Shown here in pieces: positions 42,696 to 50,921 of a stretch of DNA of 64,000 nt; within the stretch, counting starts at the first letter, position 1, and each line of letters begins with the position of its first letter. The stretch covers positions 1 to 64,000 of the forward strand of contig NZ_WRPR01000023.1 in NCBI RefSeq assembly GCF_010367455.1. The letters run 5' to 3'. A program made the position numbers and the translations under genes. The stretch comes from Candidatus Laterigemmans baculatus. Lineage in GTDB: Bacteria; Planctomycetota; Planctomycetia; Pirellulales; Pirellulaceae. A model generated the notes under the pieces. The model worked only from the letters and a program-made list of their open reading frames with translations, did no database searches and was not told the DNA's origin.

Positions 42696-42761
42696 CGTTT
42701 AACGGCAAGCCGAAGGCGACTGTGTTTTAAAAAGCAGTCGCCTGCGGCTTGCCGTTAAACG
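42696..42761. repeat. Long palindrome, 27-bp arms
   Basis: CGTTTAACGGCAAGCC-GAAGGCGACTG and CAGTCGCCTGC-GGCTTGCCGTTAAACG, 26 of 27 positions paired, around a 12-base loop. A half copy (AACAGTCGCCTTCGGCTTGC) lies at 45984-46012. It stands 48 bases before the start of the next gene, so it could form a hairpin in that gene's leader. Confidence 0.85.
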
Positions 42762-42808
42762 ATTTTCATCTGCTTCGAGCGCTATATCCCAGGCAAAAGG
42801 AGACTCCC

Positions 42809-43744
42809 ATGCGGCTGAACATGACGTGGCGTAAGACTCTGCAGTTACTCGCCCTTGCGGTCGCTATCGTCGCGGTCTCTTCAAACCGCTCCATCCTGGC
42901 TCAGGATGCGGCGGCATCGAAACCGCCCGGCGATGAGTCTGCCGAGCGGGTGGCGAACCGAGTCAAGACGCCGGGTATTCTGGAGATCGAGATGCGCTCT
43001 CGCGACCCCGAGAGTGGGAAAGATCGGCAGGAGACCGTGCAGTGGCAAGCGGCGGAAACGGCGATCATTATTTGCGACATGTGGGACGGTCATTACTGCC
43101 AACTGGCCGCGCAGCGCGTCGGCGTCATGGCGCCGCGGATGAATCAGGTCCTCTCGGCCGCTCGCAGCCACGGTGTGATGATCATCCATGCTCCAAGCGG
43201 GTGCATGGATCAGTACGCCGACACGCCTTACCGAGCTCGCATGCAGCAGGCCGCTGCCGCCGAGCCGCCGGTTCCGATCGGCGGCTGGTGTTACCTGGAC
43301 CCGGAGACCGAAGCGCCGCTACCGATCGACGACTCGGTCTCCCCCTGTGACGATCCGGTCGTCGGCCCGGCGGTGCGGCAATTCACTCGACAGCACGCAG
43401 CGCTCGACATCATTGGCTTTGACGGGATCAGCGACAGTGGCACCGAGATTTATAACTTTTGCCGGCAGGAAGGGATTAAGAACATTGTCTTGATGGGCGT
43501 GCACACCAACATGTGTGTGCTCGGGCGGCCGTTTGGGATTCGGCAACAAGTGCGGCTGGGGATGAACGTGGCTCTCTGTCGCGATCTGACCGACGCGATG
43601 TACGATCCGCGTCAACCGCCGTACGTGAGTCACACCCGAGGCACCGAGTTGGTCGTGGAGCACATCGAGAAGTACTGGTGTCCGTCGTTCGAGAGCGAAG
43701 ACTTGACCCGCGTCGTCGCCGGATCAGCCGGACCCGTCGAGTAG
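42809..43744 (+). CDS. Secreted isochorismatase-family cysteine hydrolase
   Basis: I chose the ATG at 42809, preceded by AGGAGA; 311 residues with a signal peptide (LLALAVAIVAVSSNRSILA). Catalytic residues of the family are Asp90 (IIICDMWDGHYC) and nucleophile Cys236 (GVHTNMCVLG). Typical members hydrolyse amides or isochorismate and are usually cytosolic, so the signal peptide is noteworthy and common in planctomycete versions. The substrate cannot be told. A repeat array follows the stop. Confidence 0.88.
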   Translation: MRLNMTWRKTLQLLALAVAIVAVSSNRSILAQDAAASKPPGDESAERVANRVKTPGILEIEMRSRDPESGKDRQETVQWQAAETAIIICDMWDGHYCQLAAQRVGVMAPRMNQVLSAARSHGVMIIHAPSGCMDQYADTPYRARMQQAAAAEPPVPIGGWCYLDPETEAPLPIDDSVSPCDDPVVGPAVRQFTRQHAALDIIGFDGISDSGTEIYNFCRQEGIKNIVLMGVHTNMCVLGRPFGIRQQVRLGMNVALCRDLTDAMYDPRQPPYVSHTRGTELVVEHIEKYWCPSFESEDLTRVVAGSAGPVE

Positions 43745-43750
43745 AAAAGC

Positions 43751-43973
43751 ACAGTCGCCTTTCGCTCCGCCCATAGTCGCCTTTCGCTCCGCGCATAGTC
43801 GCCTTTCGCTCCGCGAAAGTAGCGCGCGCATTCCGCAACTTTCGCGGAGCGAAAGGCGACTATGCGCAACTTTCGCGGAGCGAAAGGCGACTATGCGCAA
43901 CTTTCGCGGAGCGAAAGGCGACTATGCGCAACTTTCGTGGAGCGAAAGGCGACTATGATTGGCGACTATGTCT
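43751..43973. repeat. CTTTCGC-hairpin repeat array, locus 2
   Basis: Three reversed units (CATAGTCGCCTTTCGCTCC) spaced 22 bases, then four direct units ACTTTCGCGGAGCGAAAG plus GCGACTATGCGCA starting at 43838, 43869, 43900 and 43931 (exact 31-base period), the last with a TCGTGG variant. There are no unique spacers, so it is not a CRISPR. The right end carries the TAG stop codon of the next gene. Confidence 0.9.
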
Positions 43974-44310
43974 CGAGGGCATCGAGGGCTTCGGTCACGC
44001 GGGGCAAATAGGTGTAGCCCGGGCCTCCGGACATCATCACGGCAACCGTCGCAGCTTCGAGCACTTGATCGCGAGTTGCCCCGGCTTTCACGGCTCCGCG
44101 GACATGAGTGTAGATACAGTCCTCGCAGCGTAACGCCATGCCAATCGCGAGCGCGATCAGCTCCTTCTGTGCGATGTCGAGCTTACCCTCTCCCATGGCT
44201 GCGACATACATCCCACCGAAACCCTTGAGAAATCCCGGTAGTGCTTCGCGAGTCGGCTCCATGGCGGCGGCATGTTCGCGATAATAACGAGCGGCATTCG
44301 TCTCATGCAT
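43966..44310 (-). CDS. Carboxymuconolactone-decarboxylase/AhpD-like protein
   Basis: I chose the ATG at 44310 (114 residues); the longer frame is not protein-like before it. The AhpD-type redox motif CEDC (Cys62, Cys65) with His69 (LRCEDCIYTHVRGAVKAGA) is complete. Members are alkylhydroperoxidase partners or hydrolases of gamma-carboxymuconolactone; with CxxC the peroxidase type is likelier. Its stop TAG lies in the repeat array. Divergent from the pectate lyase gene with fewer than 80 bases between starts. Confidence 0.87.
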   Translation of the reverse strand: MHETNAARYYREHAAAMEPTREALPGFLKGFGGMYVAAMGEGKLDIAQKELIALAIGMALRCEDCIYTHVRGAVKAGATRDQVLEAATVAVMMSGGPGYTYLPRVTEALDALET

Positions 44311-44385
44311 GGGAGTTCTCACGGCGTTACAGTGGTTGGCTGTGAAATGGATCCGAATTCCAGGCTCTTGCGCCCCGGTGACCGA

Positions 44386-45873
44386 ATGACCCTCAGCGAA
44401 TGGCGTTCCGGCAATCGGCTTTGGTGTCCGCTCCTGTGCTTGCTTGCTGCGGCGCTTGCAGCCCCGTGCGGGGCCCGCGAAGTCGATCCCGCGGAGGCTC
44501 GGCAGGCGATGCATCGGGCCGTCGATTTCTTCCGACAGCACGCGGCTTCGAAAGGAGGCGGTTACGTCTATCGACTCAGCGGAGATCTGATGAAGCGAGA
44601 GGGGGAAGGGGCTGTCGACGCTGCGACCGCATGGGTCCAGCCGCCCGGAACTCCGGCGATCGGAATGGCTTATCTGCAGGCTTATCAGCTGACCGGTGAC
44701 TCAGTGCTTCGCGAGGCGGCGATTGAGACAGCCGAGGCCTTGATCAATGGGCAACTTGAATCGGGTGGCTGGGACAACCGCATCGAGTTCGCTCCCAAGG
44801 AGCGACGTCGGTACGCCTACCGAGTGGAGAAGCACAAAGGGGACCGCAACGTCACGACGCTGGACGACAATAAATCGCAGTCCGCCGCGATGTTCCTGAT
44901 GCGTCTCGACCAGGCACTGGACTTCCAGCATCCAGAGATTCACGAATCGTCGCTCTACGCGCTCGACTCCTTCGTCCGCGCTCAATACCCCAATGGCGCA
45001 TGGCCGCAGCGGTACAGCGAGTTTCCCGAGGCGGAATCGTCGCCACCTCGCAAGGCGAGTTTCCCTGAAAATTGGCCGAGGAAGTTTCCCAAACGAGACT
45101 ACGGCGGATTCTATACGCTCAACGATAATACGATCCGCGACATGATCGAGACGATGCTGGCGGCGCACCGTATCTATGGCGACCAGCGGTATCTTGATGC
45201 AGCGCGTCGCGGCGGGGACTTTTTACTGCGGGCTCAATTGCCGGAGCCGCAGCCAGGTTGGGCGCAGCAGTACAACGAACAGATGCAACCGGCGTGGGCG
45301 CGGAAGTTCGAACCGCCGGCGATCACCGGCGGCGAGTCGCAGGGCGTGATGTCGACGCTGATGCGGCTGTACCGCGAGACGGGAGAGCCAAAGTACCTGG
45401 AACCGATCCCTCGGGCTGTCGAGTATTACCGCAGCCTGCTGTTGGAGGACGGACAACTCGCTCGATTCTATGAGCTCGGTACTGATCGCCCTTTGTTTTT
45501 CACGAAAGATTACCAGCTGACCTACAGCGATGCCGACATGCCGACGCATTACGGATTCAAAGTCGGCTCAAAGCTCGACACGATCGAGCGAGAGTACCAA
45601 CGGTTGGTCCGGCAACCGCCGCCAAAGGTTGCCGACGGTCCTCGCAAGGAGCGCGTTGAAACACCTCGACTCACCGATTCGCTCGCGAAGGACGCCGAGA
45701 AGACCATCGCCGCGCTCGACGAGCGAGGGGCTTGGGTCGAGCAAGGGCGGCTGCGGTATCACGGGGACGAGGACCCCACGCGGGAGGTGATCGATTCCCG
45801 AACGTTTGCGGAGAATTTGCTGGTGCTGGCGCGGTACATCGCCGCGGCGCAGTCGTCCGACAACGAGCGGTAG
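44386..45873 (+). CDS. Secreted pectate lyase, PL10-like
   Basis: I chose the ATG at 44386 (495 residues), which gives a signal peptide (LWCPLLCLLAAALAAPCGA); 44347 is an alternative. An alpha/alpha toroid with QYPNGAWPQRYS, GGFYTLNDNTIRDMIETML and ITGGESQGVMSTLMRLY resembles polysaccharide lyase family 10 (pectic acid cleavage by beta-elimination). Family members act on polygalacturonate with calcium. A C-terminal extension of about 100 residues is less conserved. Marine or soil planctomycetes use such enzymes for plant or algal polysaccharide. Confidence 0.83.
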   Translation: MTLSEWRSGNRLWCPLLCLLAAALAAPCGAREVDPAEARQAMHRAVDFFRQHAASKGGGYVYRLSGDLMKREGEGAVDAATAWVQPPGTPAIGMAYLQAYQLTGDSVLREAAIETAEALINGQLESGGWDNRIEFAPKERRRYAYRVEKHKGDRNVTTLDDNKSQSAAMFLMRLDQALDFQHPEIHESSLYALDSFVRAQYPNGAWPQRYSEFPEAESSPPRKASFPENWPRKFPKRDYGGFYTLNDNTIRDMIETMLAAHRIYGDQRYLDAARRGGDFLLRAQLPEPQPGWAQQYNEQMQPAWARKFEPPAITGGESQGVMSTLMRLYRETGEPKYLEPIPRAVEYYRSLLLEDGQLARFYELGTDRPLFFTKDYQLTYSDADMPTHYGFKVGSKLDTIEREYQRLVRQPPPKVADGPRKERVETPRLTDSLAKDAEKTIAALDERGAWVEQGRLRYHGDEDPTREVIDSRTFAENLLVLARYIAAAQSSDNER

Positions 45874-45896
45874 AACTGAAGTTTCCGTTTCACGGC

Positions 45897-45970
45897 TATC
45901 AGCCGCAACGCGCTAGCGTCCGGTTTCCGCTGCATCAGGGGAGCCGTGGGCTAGCGCCCCGCGGCTGATG
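45897..45970. repeat. REP-like palindrome
   Basis: ATCAGCCGCAACGCGCTAGC and GTCCGGTTT mirrored by GGGCTAGCGCCCCGCGGCTGA. Immediately followed at 45984 by the half copy of the CGTTTAACGG palindrome. Confidence 0.75.
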
Positions 45971-46045
45971 TGACTTCTTGCAAAACAGTCGCCTTCGGCT
46001 TGCCGTCAAACGATCGCGCCTCGAACTCGAAATCCGGACCTTTTT

Positions 46046-47443
46046 GTGAACGCTTCCGCTACTGCACGCTATTCGATCACGCTTCCGGTGTCGCAGCAGG
46101 CGGCATTCGACTATCACGCGCGTCCAGGAGCGCTCCAGCGGTTGCTTCCGCCGTGGCAGAACGTGGAGATCGAATCGTCCGACAACAGTCTGACAGAAGG
46201 CAGCCGCGTCGTTCTACGGATGCGTGTCGGGGGGCTGCCGGTTCGCTGGGTAGCCCAGCACACCGCCTACGATCCGCCGAACGCCTTTGAGGATGTCCAA
46301 CTCGAAGGTCCGTTTGAGCACTGGCATCACCGCCACGAGTTTACGGCTTTGGGGGAGGATCGCTGCGAGTTGATCGATTCGCTGACCTACAAGATCCCCG
46401 GTGGATCGATTGGAGAGCGGATAGGCGAGCGTCGGATTCGCGACCAGTTAGATCAGATGTTCGCCTTTCGGCAGGCGACGATCCTCGGCGATCTGCAGTT
46501 GGCCGCGGCCCATCCATTGCCGAGCCAGCGGATTGCGCTCTCGGGAAGCCGTGGTCTGGTCGGGTCCCACCTCCAAAATCTGTTGACGGTGCTCGGTCAT
46601 CAAGTGCGGCCGATTGTTCGCAAAGCATCTGGAGGCGACGAGGAGGAGATCGCGGTTTGGGCGGACGATGCTCCTCTGGAGAAACTGCGAGAGATCGATG
46701 CGGTGATCCATTTGGCCGGTAAACCGATTGCCGCGGAACGCTGGAGCGAATCGGTGAAGCGGGAGATCCGCGAGAGCCGTGTGCGGAAGACTCGGCAGTT
46801 ATGTGAACGGTTGGCCAAATTGGACGGCGAGGGTCCTCGCACGCTGCTCTGCGCTTCGGCGACTGGATATTACGGGGACCGGGGCGATGAACTTCTGACG
46901 GAAGAGTCGGCGGCTGGCGAGGGCTTTTTGGCGGAAGTGGCTCGGGAGTGGGAGCAAGCCTGTCAGCCGGCCGTCGAGGCAGGAATTCGCGTGGTGCATC
47001 TCCGCTTTGGCGTCATCCTTTCGCCTCGTGATGGAGCGCTGCCGAAGATGCTGACTCCGACCCGGTTGGGACTTGGGGGAAAACTCGGCCGTGGCGATCA
47101 GTGGTGGAGTTGGATTGCGCTCGATGATTGTTTGGGAGCGATCTACCACGCGCTGGCCCGCGAGTCGGTGCAGGGCCCTGTCAACGTCGTGGCTCCCACG
47201 CCGGTTCGCAATCGAGAGTTTGCCCAGACGCTTGCCCGCGTCCTCTCGCGACCGGCGGTGTTGCCTGCGCCTAAGACGGCGCTGCGGCTGATGCTCGGTG
47301 AAATGGCCGATGCACTTTTGTTGGCAAGCGCTCGAGTGCAGCCCGCGCGGTTGGAGCAGACCAACTATCGATTTCGTTATCCCGCACTCGAACCTGCACT
47401 ACGACATCTGCTTGGGCGTGCAGTAGTGGACACAAGTGGATGA
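46046..47443 (+). CDS. SRPBCC domain fused to TIGR01777-type SDR epimerase
   Basis: 465 residues from GTG at 46046. Residues 1-150 are an SRPBCC/START-like lipid or ligand pocket (YSITLPVSQQAAFDYHARPG, HHRHEFTALGEDRCELID). Residues about 160-460 are a short-chain dehydrogenase-like epimerase of the TIGR01777/YfcH family (RIALSGSRGLVGSHLQNLL, DAVIHLAGKPI, LLCASATGYYGDRG, WIALDDCLGAIYHAL). The family uses NAD(P) and may change nucleotide sugars; the natural substrate is unknown. The fusion is seen in several planctomycetes. Confidence 0.9.
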   Translation: MNASATARYSITLPVSQQAAFDYHARPGALQRLLPPWQNVEIESSDNSLTEGSRVVLRMRVGGLPVRWVAQHTAYDPPNAFEDVQLEGPFEHWHHRHEFTALGEDRCELIDSLTYKIPGGSIGERIGERRIRDQLDQMFAFRQATILGDLQLAAAHPLPSQRIALSGSRGLVGSHLQNLLTVLGHQVRPIVRKASGGDEEEIAVWADDAPLEKLREIDAVIHLAGKPIAAERWSESVKREIRESRVRKTRQLCERLAKLDGEGPRTLLCASATGYYGDRGDELLTEESAAGEGFLAEVAREWEQACQPAVEAGIRVVHLRFGVILSPRDGALPKMLTPTRLGLGGKLGRGDQWWSWIALDDCLGAIYHALARESVQGPVNVVAPTPVRNREFAQTLARVLSRPAVLPAPKTALRLMLGEMADALLLASARVQPARLEQTNYRFRYPALEPALRHLLGRAVVDTSG

Positions 47444-47620
47444 GGCAGAGCTGGGCAGGTGCCGTGCCAGGAAGGATTCCCTAAGAGAAAGATCGGCAGA
47501 GTCTTGCGGCAGACTCTTTGCCATAAAGCCAACGAGAGGCGAGTTGCGTCCGGGTTAGAAGGACCGGAATTCTCGTAATGGAAGATAATCTGCCTCTAAA
47601 ATACCCATACGGAAATTTTC

Positions 47621-47649
47621 TTGACTACTGCTCATCGATCCCCTATCGT
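47621..47649 (+). promoter_or_regulatory. Sigma-70-like promoter
   Basis: TTGACT, 17-base spacer, TATCGT. It lies about 65 bases before the start of the DUF1559 gene. The -10 is weak but the spacing is ideal and the region is AT-richer than its surroundings. Confidence 0.5.
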
Positions 47650-47712
47650 GCCGAGATGAGCCAAATCTGGCTCCGTTCTTTTCCTCATTCCCGGATTCAA
47701 GGGGATTAAAGC

Positions 47713-48720
47713 ATGGCGCGCTCTCGCTTGGGGCGTAGGGGCTTCACCTTGGTGGAGTTGCTCGTCGTAATCGCAATCATTGGAGTTTTGGTCGGTCTAT
47801 TATTGCCGGCCGTGCAAGCAGCTCGGGAAGCGGCTCGCCGCATGTCCTGCAGCAACAACATGAAGCAATTGGGGCTGGCGCTACACAACTACCATGACAC
47901 GCACGGCAAGTTCCCGCCGGGTGTGATCTGGGGACCTGGCAAGGCACCGTACACCCAGCCCTATCATCACACGTGGAACGTGATGATCCTGCCGTTCATG
48001 GAACAGCAGCCGTTGTACGACAGCGTCAACCTCGATCTGCCGATTTGGGGTCAGCCGATTGTCAGCACTCCACTCGCAGCGCTTCGCTGCCCGTCGGACG
48101 GCGGACGTTGGGAAATCAGCGAGACGAGCGACATTGCCGTCACCAACTACCCAGGCACCGAAGGCTACCACTGGCACCCAACCGGTTCTGCCAATGGCGG
48201 TGCACCGTGGAACTCCTACGCAGACCCTTTCACCAAAACGTGTGATATCCAGGGGATTTTCGCGCAGACCAAGACTCGGCGGATGTCGGACGTGACTGAC
48301 GGCCTTTCCAACACGTTGGTGATCGCCTAAGGCGACTCGATGGGCTTCGGCGGCGGACCGATTCGCACCTGCGGAACGGGGCTGCGTCGCACTGGAGCCC
48401 CCGTGTTCCACAGCGCGTTTGTTGGCACGGCGCACGCTGGATGGGGTGCGAATGAAAGCGGTGCCAATTGCGTCAACGTCGACGGAAGTGCGAAGTCGAG
48501 CGGCACCTGGTTCCGCAACCACTCGTTTACTCCCACGTTCATCGCGGCTTGGGGCCCAAACGCTTCGTGGCACGGTCCGTCGAGCTACCACCCCGGAGGC
48601 ATTCAGGTGACGATGGGAGACGGTAGCGTGAGCTTCATCTCGGAGACGATTGACTATGGGACGTGGCTGAAGCTCAACGCCATGGCCGATGCTCACAACT
48701 TCATCGATCCTCGCAACTAA
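47713..48720 (+). pseudogene. DUF1559 prepilin-like gene broken by one in-frame stop
   Basis: A 335-codon DUF1559 gene with normal N-terminus ([15 protein letters not shown] after a basic leader) and normal C-terminus ([20 protein letters not shown]). Residue 206 is a TAA (48328-48330) within LSNTLVIA[12 protein letters not shown], where relatives carry Glu (VIAEGD); GAA to TAA is a single change. The rest is in frame with no other damage. It could be a recent pseudogene, a sequencing error, or a read-through case. If translation stops, a 205-residue pilin-like product remains. Confidence 0.85.
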
Positions 48721-48737
48721 GTAACCGGAGTACCACG

Positions 48738-48935
48738 ATGCGGATACTGATGGGAATGTTCCTCGCCTGCCTACCACTGATGATCAGCGTCGGCTGTGGG
48801 GAGAGCCGCCCCGACCCGCGGGCAAATCCGGACTTTGACGAGGAAGCCTACAACGACCCGAACATCATGCCGGGAGTCGAGGAAGGCGAAAGTCTCCTGC
48901 CGCCACCGGGACTGCGAGTTCCCGTGCGGCTGTAG
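48738..48935 (+). CDS. Small lipoprotein
   Basis: 65 residues with a lipobox (LPLMISVGCGES; Cys20) and an acidic, Pro-rich remainder (DPRANPDFDEEAYNDPNIMP). It starts 17 bases after the DUF1559 stop, preceded by CCGGAG, so it is co-transcribed with it. No family recognised. A strong terminator follows. Confidence 0.75.
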   Translation: MRILMGMFLACLPLMISVGCGESRPDPRANPDFDEEAYNDPNIMPGVEEGESLLPPPGLRVPVRL

Positions 48936-48981
48936 CCCCTACGTTTTGCGTGGATTCCTTTCCACCGAAGATCAACACCCA

Positions 48982-49018
48982 CCCCGCCCGGTGCACTTTG
49001 CACTCGGCGGGGTTTTTT
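48982..49018 (+). terminator. Rho-independent terminator
   Basis: CCCCGCC pairs with GGCGGGG around an inner GTGCA/TGCAC stem and is followed by TTTTTT. It ends the DUF1559-lipoprotein unit. A second, shorter CCCCC-GCC-GGGGG hairpin with TTTTT lies near 49256-49274. No gene is supportable in 49019-49352. Confidence 0.85.
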
Positions 49019-49352
49019 CGTGGCGTGGGTGGTACCTCGTTTGCCCGTGACGGCCGAGTTGCGGTCGAGGCAAGTCAGTTGTCCGAGGCGAGGAAAAAAA
49101 TTTTCCGTATTTTTCACGGTTGAGCCACGGCAGTCGGCGGCGGACGGAAGGGCGCTTCGTTTCCGTAGCAGATCGGCCAAGGCAATTTTGCTCCGCGTTC
49201 GCCGACTTCCGCTCCGCTGACGCTCTGGCGAGTTGCTGCCCGTAACACCCTTCGTCCCCCGCCGGGGGGCTTTTTGCCCGATTCTCTTCGCGGCATGCTG
49301 ACCATGCGGTTGTGGATACCGCAGCGAGTTACGTGTTGCAGGAGAGTTTCGA

Positions 49353-50171
49353 ATGTACGGTTACTTGATCGACATGGACGGCGTCATCTACCGCGGCGGG
49401 CAGTTGATTCCCGGGGCGGATCGGTTCATCGCGAGTCTGCGAGCAGCCGAGATCCCGTTTCTGTTTTTGACCAACAACAGCCAGCGGACACGCCGCGACG
49501 TGGCGACGAAGCTTCAGCGGCTGGGGATCGATGCGGGCGAAGAGCATGTCTTCACTTGCGCGATGGCCACGGCTCGCTTTCTGGCCCGTCAAAAGCCGGG
49601 CGGCACGGCGTATGTGATTGGTGAAGGAGGGCTGCTCAATGCGCTGCACAACAATGGTTACTCGATCGTCGACAAAGACCCGGATTATGTCGTCGTCGGC
49701 GAGGGGCGGACGCTGAACTTTGAGATGATGGAAGCGGCGCTGGGAATGATTTTGGGAGGTGCGAAGCTGATCGCTACCAACCTTGATCCCAACTGCCCGA
49801 CGCAGTCTGGCATGCGACCGGGATGCGGAGCCATGGTCGCGTTGCTCGAAGCTGCCGCCGGAGTGAAGGCGTTTAGCGTGGGCAAACCGAGTCCGGTGAT
49901 GCTACGCGACGCACGCAAAGCCCTGGGTCTCACTACCGATCAGACGATTGTGATCGGCGATACGATGGAAACTGACATTCTGGGAGGTGTGCAGCTCGGA
50001 TTCAAAACCGTGCTGGTTCTAAGTGGGGGCACGCGTCGTGAGGACGTCGCCCGGTACACCTATCGGCCCGACCGGATCGTGGAGTCGATCGCCGAGCTGA
50101 CGCACCAGCAATTGGTCGAGGAGTTCACCAGCGTCAGTTCGAGCGACTTTGAGCTCGCGCATGTTGGATAG
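49353..50171 (+). CDS. HAD-family phosphatase, NagD-like (HAD-IIA)
   Basis: 272 residues with nucleophile Asp7 and acid Asp9 in LIDMDGVIYRG, motif II FLTNNSQ, motif III Lys in VGKPSPVM, motif IV GDTMETDILGG, and a C2 cap between. HAD-IIA phosphatases act on sugar or nucleotide phosphates in the cytosol. Isolated between the terminator and the repeat at 50208, so probably a single-gene unit. Confidence 0.92.
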   Translation: MYGYLIDMDGVIYRGGQLIPGADRFIASLRAAEIPFLFLTNNSQRTRRDVATKLQRLGIDAGEEHVFTCAMATARFLARQKPGGTAYVIGEGGLLNALHNNGYSIVDKDPDYVVVGEGRTLNFEMMEAALGMILGGAKLIATNLDPNCPTQSGMRPGCGAMVALLEAAAGVKAFSVGKPSPVMLRDARKALGLTTDQTIVIGDTMETDILGGVQLGFKTVLVLSGGTRREDVARYTYRPDRIVESIAELTHQQLVEEFTSVSSSDFELAHVG

Positions 50172-50207
50172 GCTCGGTGAGAGAAGTGACCTTCGTTGGC
50201 GGGGCGC

Positions 50208-50235
50208 TACTTTCGCGGAGCGAAAGGCGACTATG
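50208..50235. repeat. CTTTCGC-hairpin repeat, single copy
   Basis: CTACTTTCGCGGAGCGAAAG followed by GCGACTAT. One unit, with the same edge as the arrays at 15.6 and 43.8 kb; it provides the TAG stop of the adjacent minus-strand gene. Confidence 0.9.
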
Positions 50236-50890
50236 GCGTCGCTTGCCGCGCTTCGCCGACGACTCGGATGTAGTCGGCGGCAAGGCGGCTCAGTTCCGAC
50301 CAGTTGCCGCTGCGAATGAGGTCCTTGCGGACCAGCGACGACCCGACGCCGAGTGCGACCGCTCCAGCCTTGATCCAAGCGGGCGCGGTTTCCAGATCCA
50401 CGCCGCCAGTCGGCGTGAGGCGAACGTGAGGCAGCGGCCCGTGGATGTCCTTGAAGTAGCTCGGTCCAAAGTGATTCGCCGGAAAGACTTTGACGATATC
50501 CGCTCCGGCTTCCCAAGCCGTCGCGATTTCCGTCGGGGTGAGTGCACCGGGGACCACGACCCGGTCATAGCGATGAGCCGCTTCGATGACTTGCGGTTTG
50601 ACGATCGGCGAGAAGACGAACTCCGCACCGGCATGGATGCTGGCTACGGCCGTTTCGGAATCTAAGACCGTGCCCACCCCCGCGATTCCCTCGTCGCCAA
50701 GTGTTTCCGTCACCTGCTCAATCGCCCGCAGCGCTCCAGGCGTCGTCATGGCGATCTCCCAAGCCAGGACGCCTCCGTCGCGGAGCGCGCGACAGACGTC
50801 GACGGCTTGAGTCGCATTGTCGGCGCGGATCACCGCCACAACACCGGTCGATTCGATCAAAGAGAGGGTTTCCAGGCGGGAGCGAGGCAT
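50231..50890 (-). CDS. KDPG/KHG-type 2-keto-3-deoxy-sugar-acid aldolase
   Basis: I chose the ATG at 50890 (219 residues); the longer frame is not protein-like. Core motifs: VVAVIRADNATQAVDVCRAL, AWEIAMTTPGAL (catalytic Glu), GVGTVLDSETA, KVFPANHFGPSYFKDIHGPL (Schiff-base Lys is in YFKDI), RLTPTGGVDLETAP. It cleaves 2-keto-3-deoxy-6-phosphogluconate or related acids. It lies directly downstream of the altronate-dehydratase-type gene, so both probably serve uronic or aldonic acid catabolism. TAG stop lies in the dispersed repeat. Confidence 0.92.
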   Translation of the reverse strand: MPRSRLETLSLIESTGVVAVIRADNATQAVDVCRALRDGGVLAWEIAMTTPGALRAIEQVTETLGDEGIAGVGTVLDSETAVASIHAGAEFVFSPIVKPQVIEAAHRYDRVVVPGALTPTEIATAWEAGADIVKVFPANHFGPSYFKDIHGPLPHVRLTPTGGVDLETAPAWIKAGAVALGVGSSLVRKDLIRSGNWSELSRLAADYIRVVGEARQATP

Positions 50891-50921
50891 GGTCGGGTTT
50901 TGGTGGGAGGGGGAGAGGGGA

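Noticed and set aside
42749-42808. Upstream start of the cysteine hydrolase gene
   Set aside because: It lies inside the long palindrome; the ATG at 42809 has a ribosome site and gives a clean signal peptide.
43751-43973. CRISPR array
   Set aside because: Regular 31-base period, but the units are contiguous copies with no variable spacers, they occur in both orientations, and no cas gene is present.
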